Shown: positions 16,464 through 25,413 of the stretch, piece by piece
How the letters are laid out: every line of letters begins with the position of its first letter
Position numbering within the stretch: position 1 is the first letter of the stretch
Assembly (NCBI RefSeq): GCF_022568775.1
Contig: NZ_JAKZHW010000001.1
Location: 124,001 to 188,000, forward strand
Length of the DNA: 64,000 nt
DNA from: Sphingomonas telluris
Lineage (GTDB): Bacteria > Pseudomonadota > Alphaproteobacteria > Sphingomonadales > Sphingomonadaceae
Reading direction: 5' to 3'
Made by a program: the position numbers and the translations under genes
The notes under the pieces: generated by a model
The model's database searches: none
What the model saw: the letters and a program-made list of their open reading frames with translations, nothing else
What the model was told of the DNA's origin: nothing

Positions 16464-17642
16464 ATGACCGACAGCCGCTCGTTCGACGCAATCATCATCG
16501 GCGCGGGAGCGGCGGGAATGTTCTGCGCGGCGCTTGCCGGACAGCGCGGACGGCGGGTCTTGCTTATCGATCACTCGCCCGAGCCCGGCAGGAAGATCCT
16601 GATCTCCGGCGGCGGCCGGTGCAACTTCACGAACATCGGCGCCACCGCCAGCAACTATCTCTCCGCCAATCCGCATTTCGCCAAGTCCGCCCTGAGCCGC
16701 TTCACGCCTGCGGATTTCATTGACTTGGTCGATCGCCACGGGATCGCCTGGCATGAGAAGACGCTCGGACAGCTCTTCTGCGACGGCTCGTCGAAGCAGA
16801 TCGTTGCCATGCTGCTCGAAGAGTGCGCCGCCGGCGGCGTGCAAACGGCATTCGGTCAGGCAGCCACGATCGAGCATCGTGACGGAGCCTTCCATGTCCT
16901 CGTCGGCAAAGACGCGGTCCAAGCGCCCGCGCTCGTGCTCGCCAGCGGCGGGCTGTCCATCCCAAAGCTTGGCGCGACCAGCTTCGCTTATGACGTCGCG
17001 CGCCGCTTCGGCCTCAAAATCGTCGAGCCTCGGCCCGCGCTTGTTCCGTTGACCCTTTCCGGCGAGCAGGCACTGTTCAAGACGCTCTCGGGTGTTTCGG
17101 CGGACGTCGTCGCTCAGATCGGTGCAGGAGAGTTTCGAGAGGCGGCTTTGTTCACCCATCGCGGCCTTTCCGGCCCGGCCATCCTGCAGGTCTCGTCCTA
17201 CTGGCGTCACGGCGATACTGTGACGATCGACTTCGTGCCTGACCTTCTAGCCGGCTGGCTTCGTCAGGCCAAGCGCGATGCTCCGAACAATACCCTCCGC
17301 CGCCAGCTCGGACGCACGCTTCCCGACCGACTGGCGGAGACGCTTTCCGATCAGCTCGGACATCCTCACGAACTCGGGAGAATGACCGACCTTGCTCTCG
17401 AAGCCGCGGAGCGGCGTCTCAGCGCGTGGCAGTTCACGCCGAACGGGAGCGAGGGCTTCGCCAAGGCTGAGGTTACGATCGGCGGCATCAGCACCGCCGA
17501 ACTCTCGTCGAAGACGATGGAGGCCAAGCGCGTGGCCGGGCTCTACGTCATCGGCGAAGCTGTCGACGTAACCGGCTGGCTGGGCGGCTATAATTTCCAA
17601 TGGGCCTGGGCCAGCGCCCACGCGGCCGCCGCGGCGCTCTAG
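16464..17642 (+). CDS. HI0933/BaiN-like FAD-dependent oxidoreductase
   Basis: Flavoprotein of 392 residues in the HI0933 family (NAD(P)/FAD-dependent oxidoreductases related to BaiN). It has the dinucleotide-binding GAGAAGMFCA, the family hallmark ISGGGRCNFTN (about residues 48-58), a middle domain, and the C-terminal GLYVIGEAVDVTGWLGGYNFQWAWASA. GTG 16458 is an alternative start six bases earlier; ATG 16464 is used. The physiological substrate of this family is not settled. 41 bases before the helicase gene on the same strand. Confidence 0.88.
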   Translation: MTDSRSFDAIIIGAGAAGMFCAALAGQRGRRVLLIDHSPEPGRKILISGGGRCNFTNIGATASNYLSANPHFAKSALSRFTPADFIDLVDRHGIAWHEKTLGQLFCDGSSKQIVAMLLEECAAGGVQTAFGQAATIEHRDGAFHVLVGKDAVQAPALVLASGGLSIPKLGATSFAYDVARRFGLKIVEPRPALVPLTLSGEQALFKTLSGVSADVVAQIGAGEFREAALFTHRGLSGPAILQVSSYWRHGDTVTIDFVPDLLAGWLRQAKRDAPNNTLRRQLGRTLPDRLAETLSDQLGHPHELGRMTDLALEAAERRLSAWQFTPNGSEGFAKAEVTIGGISTAELSSKTMEAKRVAGLYVIGEAVDVTGWLGGYNFQWAWASAHAAAAAL

Positions 17643-17683
17643 TACCTACCCCTCCGCCCCGATTGCGGGTAGGCGCTCGCGTC

Positions 17684-19357
17684 ATGCAACATCCAAGAAT
17701 CCACTCCTCGCTCGCGGAGGCGCTAGCCGCGCGCGGCTATGACACACTCACGTCCGTGCAATCCGCCGTCATCGAGGAAGGCGCGAAAGGGCGCGACCTG
17801 ATCGTTTCTGCCAAGACCGGCTCCGGAAAGACCGTGGCGTTCGGCTTGGCGATCGCAGATCAGTTGATCGAGGGCGAGAAGGCGCCGTGGACGCGCGAGC
17901 CGCTAGGCCTTGTCATCGCGCCGACCCGAGAGCTTGCCATCCAGGTCAGTAAGGAACTGCAATGGCTCTATGCCCCGGCGGGCGCCCGGGTCGTGACGTG
18001 CGTCGGCGGGATGGACCCGATGAAGGAGCGCCGGGCGCTGCAGGGCGGCGCGCATATCGTCGTCGGGACGCCGGGCCGTCTACGCGATCATCTGGAGCGC
18101 GGCGCGCTCGACCTGTCCGCCTTGCGGGCCGTCGTGCTCGATGAGGCCGACGAGATGCTCGACATGGGCTTCCGTGAAGAGCTTGAAGAAATCCTCGACG
18201 CCACGCCCGACAACCGGCGTACTTTGTTGTTCTCGGCAACGATGCCGCGCCCGATCGTCGCGATGGCGCGCCGGTATCAGAAGGACGCGCTGCGGATCGA
18301 GACGATCGGCGAGCGAGAGGCGCATGCCGACATCGCCTACCAGGCCGTCGCCGTCTCGCCGACGGACATCGAGCATGCGGTGGTCAACCTGCTGCGCCTG
18401 CACGAAGCCGAAACGGCGATTCTGTTCTGCGCGACCCGCGAGGCTGTTCGCCGGCTGCATGCCAGCCTGACCGAGCGGGGCTTCCGCGCCGTCGCCTTGT
18501 CGGGCGAGCATAGCCAGAACGAACGCAACAATGCGCTCCAAAGCCTCCGCGACGGTAAGGCGCGCGTCTGCGTCGCGACCGATGTGGCGGCGCGCGGTAT
18601 CGACCTGCCTTCGGTTTCGCTGGTCATCCACGTGGAACTCCCTCGGGACGCCGAAGCGCTCCAGCACCGGTCGGGCCGCACCGGCCGCGCCGGTCGGAAG
18701 GGTATCGCAGTGCTCATGGTTCCGTTCCGCCGCCGCCGCGCAGTCGACGCAATGCTGCGCCGCGCCCGAATCGATGCAGAATGGATCGAGCCGCCGACTC
18801 CGGACGAAATCCGCGCGAACGATCGCGGGCGGCTCCTGGAAGCTCTGGCTGCCCCGGTCGAACTCGACGATGAGGATCGGCTGCTGGCAAAGCAATTGAT
18901 GGAACGGGAGTCGGTGGAGGATATAGCGGCGAAGCTGGTTCGGGCGCTCCGCGCGGATCTGCCCGCGCCGGAGGACCTTGCCTCAAGCGCCAGGGAGGAA
19001 CGTGGCGAACAGGGTCCACGAGCGGGTTTCGAAGGGTCGACCTGGTTCATGATCAACGCGGGCAGGCGGCACAATGCCGACCCGCGCTGGCTGCTGCCGC
19101 TGATCTGCCGGTACGGCCATGTAGGCCGGAACGACATCGGCGCCATCAGGGTCGCCGCGAACGAAAGCTATTTCGAAGTGACGCAGCGCGCGACACCGGG
19201 CTTCATCAAGGCGCTGCGCCGAGCGACCATTGCGCCCGAGGATGATGGAATGATCATCGAACAGGCGCCGCCGCGCGCCGCGGAGGCCGCCGAGGCGCGC
19301 CGCCCGGCAAAGACCCACCCTCGGGCGCAATCGAAAAACAGGAAGAAGTCGAAATAG
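17684..19357 (+). CDS. DEAD-box ATP-dependent RNA helicase with DbpA-type C-terminus
   Basis: RNA helicase of 557 residues that unwinds RNA in ribosome assembly or RNA turnover. Motifs in order: Q motif region (SVQSAV), AKTGSGKT (about 43-50), PTRELAIQ, GTPGRL, DEADEMLDMGF (about 152), SAT, then helicase C with ATDVAARGIDLP and HRSGRTGRAG (about 327). The region from about 440 onward looks like the DbpA/CsdA RNA-binding domain (WFMINAGRRHNADPRWLLPLICRYGHV), followed by a basic tail KNRKKSK. Start ATG 17684. Client RNA unknown. Confidence 0.92.
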   Translation: MQHPRIHSSLAEALAARGYDTLTSVQSAVIEEGAKGRDLIVSAKTGSGKTVAFGLAIADQLIEGEKAPWTREPLGLVIAPTRELAIQVSKELQWLYAPAGARVVTCVGGMDPMKERRALQGGAHIVVGTPGRLRDHLERGALDLSALRAVVLDEADEMLDMGFREELEEILDATPDNRRTLLFSATMPRPIVAMARRYQKDALRIETIGEREAHADIAYQAVAVSPTDIEHAVVNLLRLHEAETAILFCATREAVRRLHASLTERGFRAVALSGEHSQNERNNALQSLRDGKARVCVATDVAARGIDLPSVSLVIHVELPRDAEALQHRSGRTGRAGRKGIAVLMVPFRRRRAVDAMLRRARIDAEWIEPPTPDEIRANDRGRLLEALAAPVELDDEDRLLAKQLMERESVEDIAAKLVRALRADLPAPEDLASSAREERGEQGPRAGFEGSTWFMINAGRRHNADPRWLLPLICRYGHVGRNDIGAIRVAANESYFEVTQRATPGFIKALRRATIAPEDDGMIIEQAPPRAAEAAEARRPAKTHPRAQSKNRKKSK

Positions 19358-19369
19358 GGGCGAAGGGAG

Positions 19370-19399
19370 GGTCTGCTTTCCACTGATTGCTGACGTTAA
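19370..19399. repeat. Copy D of dispersed hairpin repeat (diverged)
   Basis: GGTCTGCTTTCCACTGATTGCTGACGTTA keeps GTCTGC-TTTCCAC-ATTGC-GAC of the family seen at 13597. It lies 12 bases after the helicase stop, before the regulator promoter. Confidence 0.5.
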
Positions 19400-19467
19400 A
19401 GGAACTCTGGGCCCTGCACTTCGGAAATGTCGGTCGTCAGCATGCTGACCTCGCTTGCTCCGTCCAA

Positions 19468-19478
19468 TTGTCAGACTA
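19468..19478. promoter_or_regulatory. Candidate FadR/GntR-type operator upstream of the regulator gene
   Basis: TTGTCAGACTA fits TNGTNNNACNA, the known half-palindrome consensus for FadR-subfamily GntR regulators. It is 31 bases before the regulator start and shares CAATTGTC with the site at 32904, upstream of the esterase-xylosidase arm. Suggests autoregulation; binding is inferred. Confidence 0.6.
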
Positions 19479-19509
19479 AAAGGACCTAAGACCTAGCGGG
19501 GAGTTGAGG

Positions 19510-20268
19510 TTGGCAAAGTTAGGTGCATCCTCGGTTTCAAGGGCCCTTCGCCTACACGGCAAGTTGGCCCGGGACCTGGGTGTGCAAATCGTTTCCGGCG
19601 TGGTGCGGCCCGGCGAGTTGCTGGAGACTGAGCTTGCCGCGAGCGAGCGGCGTCACGTTTCGCGCGCGGCGTATCGCGAGGCCGTCCGCATCCTCTCCGC
19701 CAAGGGGCTGGTCGTCAGCCGGCCCAAGGTCGGAACTCGCGTCACTCCGCGGGAGGAGTGGCACCTGCTCGATCCCGATGTCCTTGCCTGGATGTTCCAG
19801 TCGAACCCGGACGAGCATGTTCTCGAAGCGCTTTTCGAGCTGCGGATGGTCGTCGAACCGGAGGCGGCTGCCCTCGCGGCGAAGCGCCGCACGGAGGACC
19901 ATGTCGCGCAGATGCGAGATGCCCTCACTGCGATGGCCGAACATACCCTCGGCACCGCGGAGGGCCGGGCAGCGGACCAGATCTTTCATGCCACCCTGCT
20001 TCTGGCGTCGGGCAACCCGTTCCTGCGCACGCTGACTAGCAGCATCTCGACCGCGGTGTCGTGGACGACCGCGCTGAAGCAGGAAGTCCGGCCGTTGGTC
20101 CGCGACCCGGTGCCGGATCACGCGGCGGTGCTGGACTCCATTGCTGCCCGCGACCCCGACGCGGCCCGTAGCGCCATGACCAAGCTCGTCGAGCTCGCGC
20201 TGTTCGACACGAAGACCGCACCGCAGGCGCCGTCGAAGCGGCGGGCCAAGCGTTCCGACGCCGCCTGA
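19510..20268 (+). CDS. FadR-subfamily GntR transcriptional regulator
   Basis: 252 residues: N-terminal winged helix (GVQIVSGVVRPGELL, then SRAAYREAVRILSAKGLVVSRPKVGTRVTPR, about residues 23-79) and a C-terminal all-helical FCD ligand domain with the metal-ligand type residues spread over FELRMVVEPEAAALAA, DQIFHATLLLASGNPF and PDHAAVLDSIAARDPDAARSAM. FCD domains commonly bind sugar acids. TTG 19510 is preferred to TTG 19504 because GGGGAG at 19498-19503 is six bases away. It heads the pentose operon, so arabinonate/xylonate-derived acids are plausible effectors. Confidence 0.88.
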   Translation: MAKLGASSVSRALRLHGKLARDLGVQIVSGVVRPGELLETELAASERRHVSRAAYREAVRILSAKGLVVSRPKVGTRVTPREEWHLLDPDVLAWMFQSNPDEHVLEALFELRMVVEPEAAALAAKRRTEDHVAQMRDALTAMAEHTLGTAEGRAADQIFHATLLLASGNPFLRTLTSSISTAVSWTTALKQEVRPLVRDPVPDHAAVLDSIAARDPDAARSAMTKLVELALFDTKTAPQAPSKRRAKRSDAA

Positions 20269-20281
20269 TCCCCCAGAGCCG

Positions 20282-21268
20282 ATGGCCGTCCGTCTAATCC
20301 AGCTCAGAAACCAGCGCGGCGGGCGGATTGTCGCGGCGGCGCGGGATGGCGAGGCGTTTCGGCTCGACGGCGCTCAATCGGTCCTCGGGCTCGCTTCTAA
20401 GGCGATCGAGAGGGATGCGACTTTGGCCGCTCTCGTGGCCGAGCTGGCAACCGACGAACAGGTGGACCTGGATGCCGCCGAGGCAGAGGGACGGCTTCTG
20501 CCCGCGATCGACCATCCCGACCCGGCGCGGCTCCATCTGACCGGCACGGGCCTCACGCATCTCGGTTCCGCCGAGGGGCGCGACAAAATGCACAAGCAGG
20601 CCGCCGCGGGGGCGGTGACCGATTCCATGCGCATGTTCCTGATGGGGCTCGAGCAGGGAAAGCCGGAGAGCGGCGCCGGATGCCAGCCCGAATGGTTCTT
20701 CAAGGGTGACGGAAGCAGCCTCGTCGGGCCAGGCGACGATCTTCGCTCGCCCGATTTCGCGCTGGACGGGAGCGAAGAGCCGGAAATCGCCGGCATCTAT
20801 TTGATCGACGCCCAAGGGCAGCCGCGGCGGCTCGGCTTTGCGCTGGCCAACGAATTCTCCGATCATGTGACCGAGCGGCACAATTACCTGTGGCTCGCCC
20901 ATTCGAAGCTCCGCCCGGCGGCGCTCGGGGCGGAGATCCTGACCGGCGAGCTCCCTGCCGACGTTCGCGGAACGAGCAGAATCGTGCGCGATGGCGAAAC
21001 CTTGTGGGAATCGCCGTTCCTCTCGGGCGAGGCCAACATGTCGCACTGGATTGCGAACCTCGAGCATCACCATTTCAAATATGGCCTGTTCCGGAGACCG
21101 GGCGACGTTCACGTCCATTTCTTCGGAACGGCGACACTGTCGTTCGCGCAATCGGTGAAGACCGAGCCGGGCGACATTTTCGAAATCGAGGCGGACCCGT
21201 TCGCGCTCAAGCTGCGCAACCGGCTGGCCGTCGCGGAGCCGTCGGACGTGCGCGTCACGCCGCTTTGA
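20282..21268 (+). CDS. GguC/AraD1-type fumarylacetoacetate-hydrolase-family protein
   Basis: FAH-fold protein of 328 residues. The segments RLIQLRNQRGGRIVAA, LLPAIDHPDPARLHLTGTGLTHLGSAEGRDKMHKQ and QPEWFFKGDGSSLV match the GguC/AraD1 family found beside sugar ABC transporters. In pentose pathways such proteins are candidate 2-keto-3-deoxy-L-arabonate (pentonate) dehydratases, giving alpha-ketoglutarate semialdehyde. The acidic metal-site residues appear in EEPEIAGIY and GFALANEFSDH. ATG 20282, 14 bases after the regulator. Reaction is inferred from family and the adjacent dehydratase. Confidence 0.85.
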   Translation: MAVRLIQLRNQRGGRIVAAARDGEAFRLDGAQSVLGLASKAIERDATLAALVAELATDEQVDLDAAEAEGRLLPAIDHPDPARLHLTGTGLTHLGSAEGRDKMHKQAAAGAVTDSMRMFLMGLEQGKPESGAGCQPEWFFKGDGSSLVGPGDDLRSPDFALDGSEEPEIAGIYLIDAQGQPRRLGFALANEFSDHVTERHNYLWLAHSKLRPAALGAEILTGELPADVRGTSRIVRDGETLWESPFLSGEANMSHWIANLEHHHFKYGLFRRPGDVHVHFFGTATLSFAQSVKTEPGDIFEIEADPFALKLRNRLAVAEPSDVRVTPL

Positions 21269-21298
21269 ACTGCTGAATACGTACGGGGGAGAGTAGGG

Positions 21299-22885
21299 AT
21301 GAGATCGACGAGAGCTGGGATGTTGGTGGCGGCGCTGTCCCTGGTCGCTCAGCCGCTTCCGGCGCTGGCGCAGGCCCAGGCTCCGGTGAAAGTCGAGATC
21401 CAGGCCAACGCGCCCGGTGCCAAGATCAACCGCGACATCTTCGGTCAGTTCGCCGAGCATCTCGGGACCGGCATCTATGAAGGCGTCTGGGTCGGACCGG
21501 ACTCGCCGATCCCCAATGTCCGCGGGATCCGCACCGACGTCGTCCAGGCGTTGCGCGCGATCAAGGTTCCCAACGTCCGCTGGCCGGGCGGCTGCTTCGC
21601 CGACGAATATCATTGGCGGGAAGGCATTGGACCGGCGTCGCGCCGTCCGGCTCGTGTCAATGCAAGCTGGGGCGGAGTGATCGAGCCCAACTCGTTCGGC
21701 ACGCACGAATTTATGGACTTCGCCGACCTGCTTGGCGCCGAGGTGTTCCTGTCCGTGAATGTCGGCTCCGGCACCGTTCAGGAGGGCGCCGACTGGCTGG
21801 AGTATCTGACGGCCGACAAGCCCACGACGCTGCAAAAAGAGCGCGCCGGGAACGGGCATGCCGCGCCGTACAAGATCAAGTATCTCGGCCTCGGGAACGA
21901 GAATTGGGGCTGCGGCGGTGCGATGTCTACCGAGCACTACGTCGAGGAGATGAAGCGCTTTTCGCACTACCTCCGCAACCTCAACCCGGCCCAGAGCGGC
22001 GATCACGCGATGAAGAGGGTCGCCGTCGGCTGGGACAGCGGCAACAGCGACTATACCGAAGAGGTGATGAAGGCTTGGAAGGCCAAGGTCTGGAGCTGGG
22101 ACATCGAAGGCGTCTCGCTCCACGGCTACACGATCCCGAACACGTGGGAGAAGAAGGGTCCGAGCGTCGGTTTCGGTGAAGACGAGTATGCCAAGGGCAT
22201 CAAGGCGACGCTGAAGATGAAGGAGTGGGTCGCCAAGCAGACAGCGATCATGGATCGCTACGATCCCGAGAAGAAGCTCGGGCTCTACGTCGACGAATGG
22301 GGCATCTGGGTCGATCCCAATCCGGGCAGCAACCCGGGCTTCCTGCAGCAGCAGAACACGTTGCGCGATGCGGTGATCGCCGCGATCAATCTCAACATCT
22401 TCATGCGCAATGCCGACCGCATCCGTGGCACCAACATCGCGCAGATGGTCAACGTCCTTCAGGCGATGATCCTGACGGACGGTCCGAAGATGCTCCTGAC
22501 GCCGACGTACCACGTCTATCACATGTACGTGCCGTTCCAGGATGCGACGGCAGTGCCGGTGAGCTTCGAGGCGGGGACCTATGTACACGGCGATATCAGC
22601 CTTCCGCAGGTGGACGCGGTTGCTGCTCGCGACGCCTCCGGCAAGCTCTGGCTCGCCTTGGTCAACGTCGATCCGAACCAGCCCGCCCGGGTCTCCACGG
22701 CGCTGGCGGGCATGAAGGCCAGTTCCGCGAAGGGCCAAGTCCTTACTGCGGGTACCGTCGATGCGCACAATAGCTTCCACCGTCCCAACGACGTTGCGCC
22801 GAAGCCTTTCAGCGGCCGGGCGGCCGGCGGACAATTGCAGTTCGACCTTCCGCCGAAGTCGATCGCCGTGGTCGAGGTACGGTAA
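21299..22885 (+). CDS. GH51 alpha-L-arabinofuranosidase, exported
   Basis: 528 residues with a signal peptide (ending PALAQAQA). The GH51 start is INRDIFGQFAEHLGTGIYEGVWVG, followed by RWPGGCFADEYHW, the acid/base Glu in GLGNENWGCGG (about residue 202) and the nucleophile Glu in LYVDEWGIW (about 335). It removes L-arabinose side chains from arabinoxylan or arabinan oligosaccharides, here in the periplasm, before import by the transporter encoded next. GGGGGAGAG precedes ATG 21299. Confidence 0.93.
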   Translation: MRSTRAGMLVAALSLVAQPLPALAQAQAPVKVEIQANAPGAKINRDIFGQFAEHLGTGIYEGVWVGPDSPIPNVRGIRTDVVQALRAIKVPNVRWPGGCFADEYHWREGIGPASRRPARVNASWGGVIEPNSFGTHEFMDFADLLGAEVFLSVNVGSGTVQEGADWLEYLTADKPTTLQKERAGNGHAAPYKIKYLGLGNENWGCGGAMSTEHYVEEMKRFSHYLRNLNPAQSGDHAMKRVAVGWDSGNSDYTEEVMKAWKAKVWSWDIEGVSLHGYTIPNTWEKKGPSVGFGEDEYAKGIKATLKMKEWVAKQTAIMDRYDPEKKLGLYVDEWGIWVDPNPGSNPGFLQQQNTLRDAVIAAINLNIFMRNADRIRGTNIAQMVNVLQAMILTDGPKMLLTPTYHVYHMYVPFQDATAVPVSFEAGTYVHGDISLPQVDAVAARDASGKLWLALVNVDPNQPARVSTALAGMKASSAKGQVLTAGTVDAHNSFHRPNDVAPKPFSGRAAGGQLQFDLPPKSIAVVEVR

Positions 22886-22918
22886 GCGATGCGTGATCAG
22901 CTCAAGGGGAGCCAGCCG

Positions 22919-23890
22919 ATGAAGTATGTTGCATTGACGATAACGGCCGTTGCGCTCGCGCTTGCCGGCTGTGGGCAGAAGAGCGGCGGTGACGGGAAGG
23001 GCAAGGAACTTGTCGTCGGCTTCTCGCAGATCGGATCGGAATCCGGCTGGCGAACGGCGGAGACCAACGCCGCACGGGCTGCCGCGGAGCAGCGTAAGGT
23101 CGATCTCAGAATCTCGGATGCGCAGCAGCGTCAGGAGAACCAGATCAAGGCGATCCGCGCGTTTATCGCGCAGGGTGTCGACGGCATCCTGCTCGCGCCC
23201 GTGGTGGCGACCGGATGGGATCAGGTCCTGCGCGAGGCTAAGGCGGCCAACATCCCGGTCATCCTCGTCGATCGCCAGATCGAGACCTCCGATCCGAACC
23301 TCTACCTCTCCGCCGTGACGTCCGATCAGGTGCTCGAAGGCAGGACCGCGGGCGACTGGCTGGTCAAGACCGTCGGCACGCGCGACTGCCCGGTCGTGGA
23401 GCTTCAAGGGACGGTCGGATCGAGCCCGGCCATCGCGCGCAAGAAGGGCTTCGACGAAGCCATCGCGAAGGCGGCGAACATCAAGACGGTCGTCAGCCAG
23501 TCCGGCGACTTCACGCGCGCCAAGGCCAAGGAGGTTATGGAAAGCGCGATCAAGTCGCTTGGCAATGCCAAGATCTGCGCGGTGTATGCGCACAACGACG
23601 ACATGATGATCGGCGCCATCCAGGCGATGAAGGAAGCCGGGCTGCGCCCGGGCAAGGACGTCCTGACCGTGTCGATCGACGGCGTTCCCGACATCTTCAA
23701 GGCGATGGCCGACGGCGAGGCGAACGCGACCGTGGAGCTCACGCCTGAAATGGCCGGGCCCGCGCTAGACATGCTCACGGCGTACAAGAAGGACGGCAAG
23801 GCTCCGCCGAAATGGCATCAGACGCCGACGAAGCTGTTCCTGCCGGGCACGGCGGCCGCCGAGTACGAGCGGCGCAAGAGCCTCTATTGA
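22919..23890 (+). CDS. Sugar ABC transporter substrate-binding lipoprotein (YtfQ-like)
   Basis: Periplasmic binding protein of 323 residues, type-I fold (Peripla_BP_4). Lipobox ALAGCG follows the signal sequence; then VVGFSQIGSESGWRTAET, IRAFIAQGVDGILLAPV and PVILVDRQIE as in YtfQ, the galactofuranose-binding protein, which also binds arabinofuranose-like sugars. Start ATG 22919 is used rather than ATG 22889 because AAGGGGAG precedes it and it gives a proper signal peptide. Ligand L-arabinose or xylose is inferred from the neighbouring hydrolases. Confidence 0.9.
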   Translation: MKYVALTITAVALALAGCGQKSGGDGKGKELVVGFSQIGSESGWRTAETNAARAAAEQRKVDLRISDAQQRQENQIKAIRAFIAQGVDGILLAPVVATGWDQVLREAKAANIPVILVDRQIETSDPNLYLSAVTSDQVLEGRTAGDWLVKTVGTRDCPVVELQGTVGSSPAIARKKGFDEAIAKAANIKTVVSQSGDFTRAKAKEVMESAIKSLGNAKICAVYAHNDDMMIGAIQAMKEAGLRPGKDVLTVSIDGVPDIFKAMADGEANATVELTPEMAGPALDMLTAYKKDGKAPPKWHQTPTKLFLPGTAAAEYERRKSLY

Positions 23891-23901
23891 GCCACGCCGG
23901 A

Positions 23902-25413
23902 ATGTGCGACGCCCCGCCCTTGCTCGAAGCGAGAGGCATCACGAAGACCTATCCCGGGACGGTCGCCCTGAACGACGTGAACTTCGACGTTCGCGCGGGC
24001 GAGATCCACGCCTTGATGGGCGAGAATGGCGCGGGCAAGTCGACGCTGATCAAGATACTGACGGGCGCCGAGACACTGGATTCCGGAGCCATCCTGATCG
24101 ACGGTCAGCCGGCGGACGCGGACACCACCCAGCGGGCGCAGCGCTCCGGTGTCTGGGCCGTGCACCAGGAGGTGATGGTCCTGCCGAACCTCAGCGTCGC
24201 CGACAACGTGATGCTGGGATACCAGCCGAGGCGGTTCGGGCTCGTCGACCGGCGTGAGACGCGGCGGCTGGCGGATGCGGCGCTGGCGGAGCTCGGCCTC
24301 TCGCTCGACGCGGACCGCGAGCTCGGGTCGTACCCGGTCGCAATCCGGCAGCTCGCTGCCATCGCGCGCGCAGTTCGGGCGAATGCGCGGGTGTTGGTAT
24401 TGGACGAGCCGACGGCCAGCCTCGACGCGCCCGAGGTCGAAAGGCTTTTCGACGTGCTTCGCGCGCTTGCCTCTCGCGGCACCGGCGTCGTCTTCATCAC
24501 CCACTTCCTCGACCAGGTTTACGCGCTGAGCGGCCGCATCACGGTCCTGCGCAACGGACGGGTGGTCGGCAGCTCCACGACCAAGGCACTCCCGCAGGTT
24601 GACCTCATCCACATGATGATCGGCAAGGGGCTGGAGCAGGCGATTGCCGCGGAGCGGCCGGCCAAGAGCGGACAGGGCGAGGTGGCGGCGAGGTTCACCG
24701 GCCTCGGCAGGAAAGGCATGGTCGAGCCTTTCGACCTCACATTGCACGCCGGCGAGGCGGTCGGGGCGGCCGGTCTTCTCGGCTCCGGGCGCACGGAGAC
24801 CGCCATGCTGATGTTCGGCGCGGAACGCGCGGATGCAGGGTCGGTCGAGATTGCCGGCAAGCAGCAGCGGTTACGCTCGCCGTGGGATGCCATCCGCGCG
24901 GGCCTCGCGTTCAGCCCGGAGGACCGGAAGGCTGACGGGATTTTCGGGGACCTGTCGATCCGCGACAATATCGCCATCGTGCTTCAGTCGAAGCGCGGTT
25001 GGGCGCGCAAACTGTCCCGCCCCAAGCAGCAACGCCTCGCCGACGAATATATTGCCCGGCTCAACGTGAAGACGTCGGACGCGGAAAAGCCGATCGGCCA
25101 ACTATCCGGCGGCAACCAGCAGAAGGCCTTGCTGGCGCGGTGGCTCGCGTCGGAGCCGAAGGTGCTGATCCTCGATGAGCCGACGCGCGGCATCGACGTC
25201 GGAGCGCATGCGGACATTGTGCGGGTAATCGAGGAGCTGCGCGATTCGGGCCTCGCGCTGTACGTGATCTCGTCGGAGCTTGAGGAGCTGGTCGCCTACA
25301 GCGAGCGCATCAGCGTAATGCGTGACCGCCGCCAGGTCGCGTTGCTCGAACGGGACGAGCTTTCGGTCGATCGGATCGTCGCCGCCATCGCTGCTCCGGC
25401 GGGTGAACAGTGA
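23902..25413 (+). CDS. Sugar ABC transporter ATP-binding protein (YtfR/MglA-like)
   Basis: Duplicated ATPase of 503 residues energising sugar import. First half: Walker A GENGAGKST (about 41-49), EVMVLPNLSVADNVMLG, Walker B VLVLDEPTAS; its signature is degenerate (SYPVAIRQ). Second half: degenerate P-loop (GLLGSGRTE), SPEDRKADGIF, intact signature LSGGNQQKALLARWL and VLILDEPTRGIDVG. This asymmetry is usual in the CUT2 family. The stop overlaps the permease start (GTGA). Confidence 0.94.
   Translation: MCDAPPLLEARGITKTYPGTVALNDVNFDVRAGEIHALMGENGAGKSTLIKILTGAETLDSGAILIDGQPADADTTQRAQRSGVWAVHQEVMVLPNLSVADNVMLGYQPRRFGLVDRRETRRLADAALAELGLSLDADRELGSYPVAIRQLAAIARAVRANARVLVLDEPTASLDAPEVERLFDVLRALASRGTGVVFITHFLDQVYALSGRITVLRNGRVVGSSTTKALPQVDLIHMMIGKGLEQAIAAERPAKSGQGEVAARFTGLGRKGMVEPFDLTLHAGEAVGAAGLLGSGRTETAMLMFGAERADAGSVEIAGKQQRLRSPWDAIRAGLAFSPEDRKADGIFGDLSIRDNIAIVLQSKRGWARKLSRPKQQRLADEYIARLNVKTSDAEKPIGQLSGGNQQKALLARWLASEPKVLILDEPTRGIDVGAHADIVRVIEELRDSGLALYVISSELEELVAYSERISVMRDRRQVALLERDELSVDRIVAAIAAPAGEQ

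Noticed and set aside
20294-23593. A 1099-codon open frame on the minus strand
   Set aside because: It runs antisense to the GguC, GH51 and binding-protein genes, all with clear family motifs. The frame is open only because high-GC codon use leaves few stops in the opposite strand.
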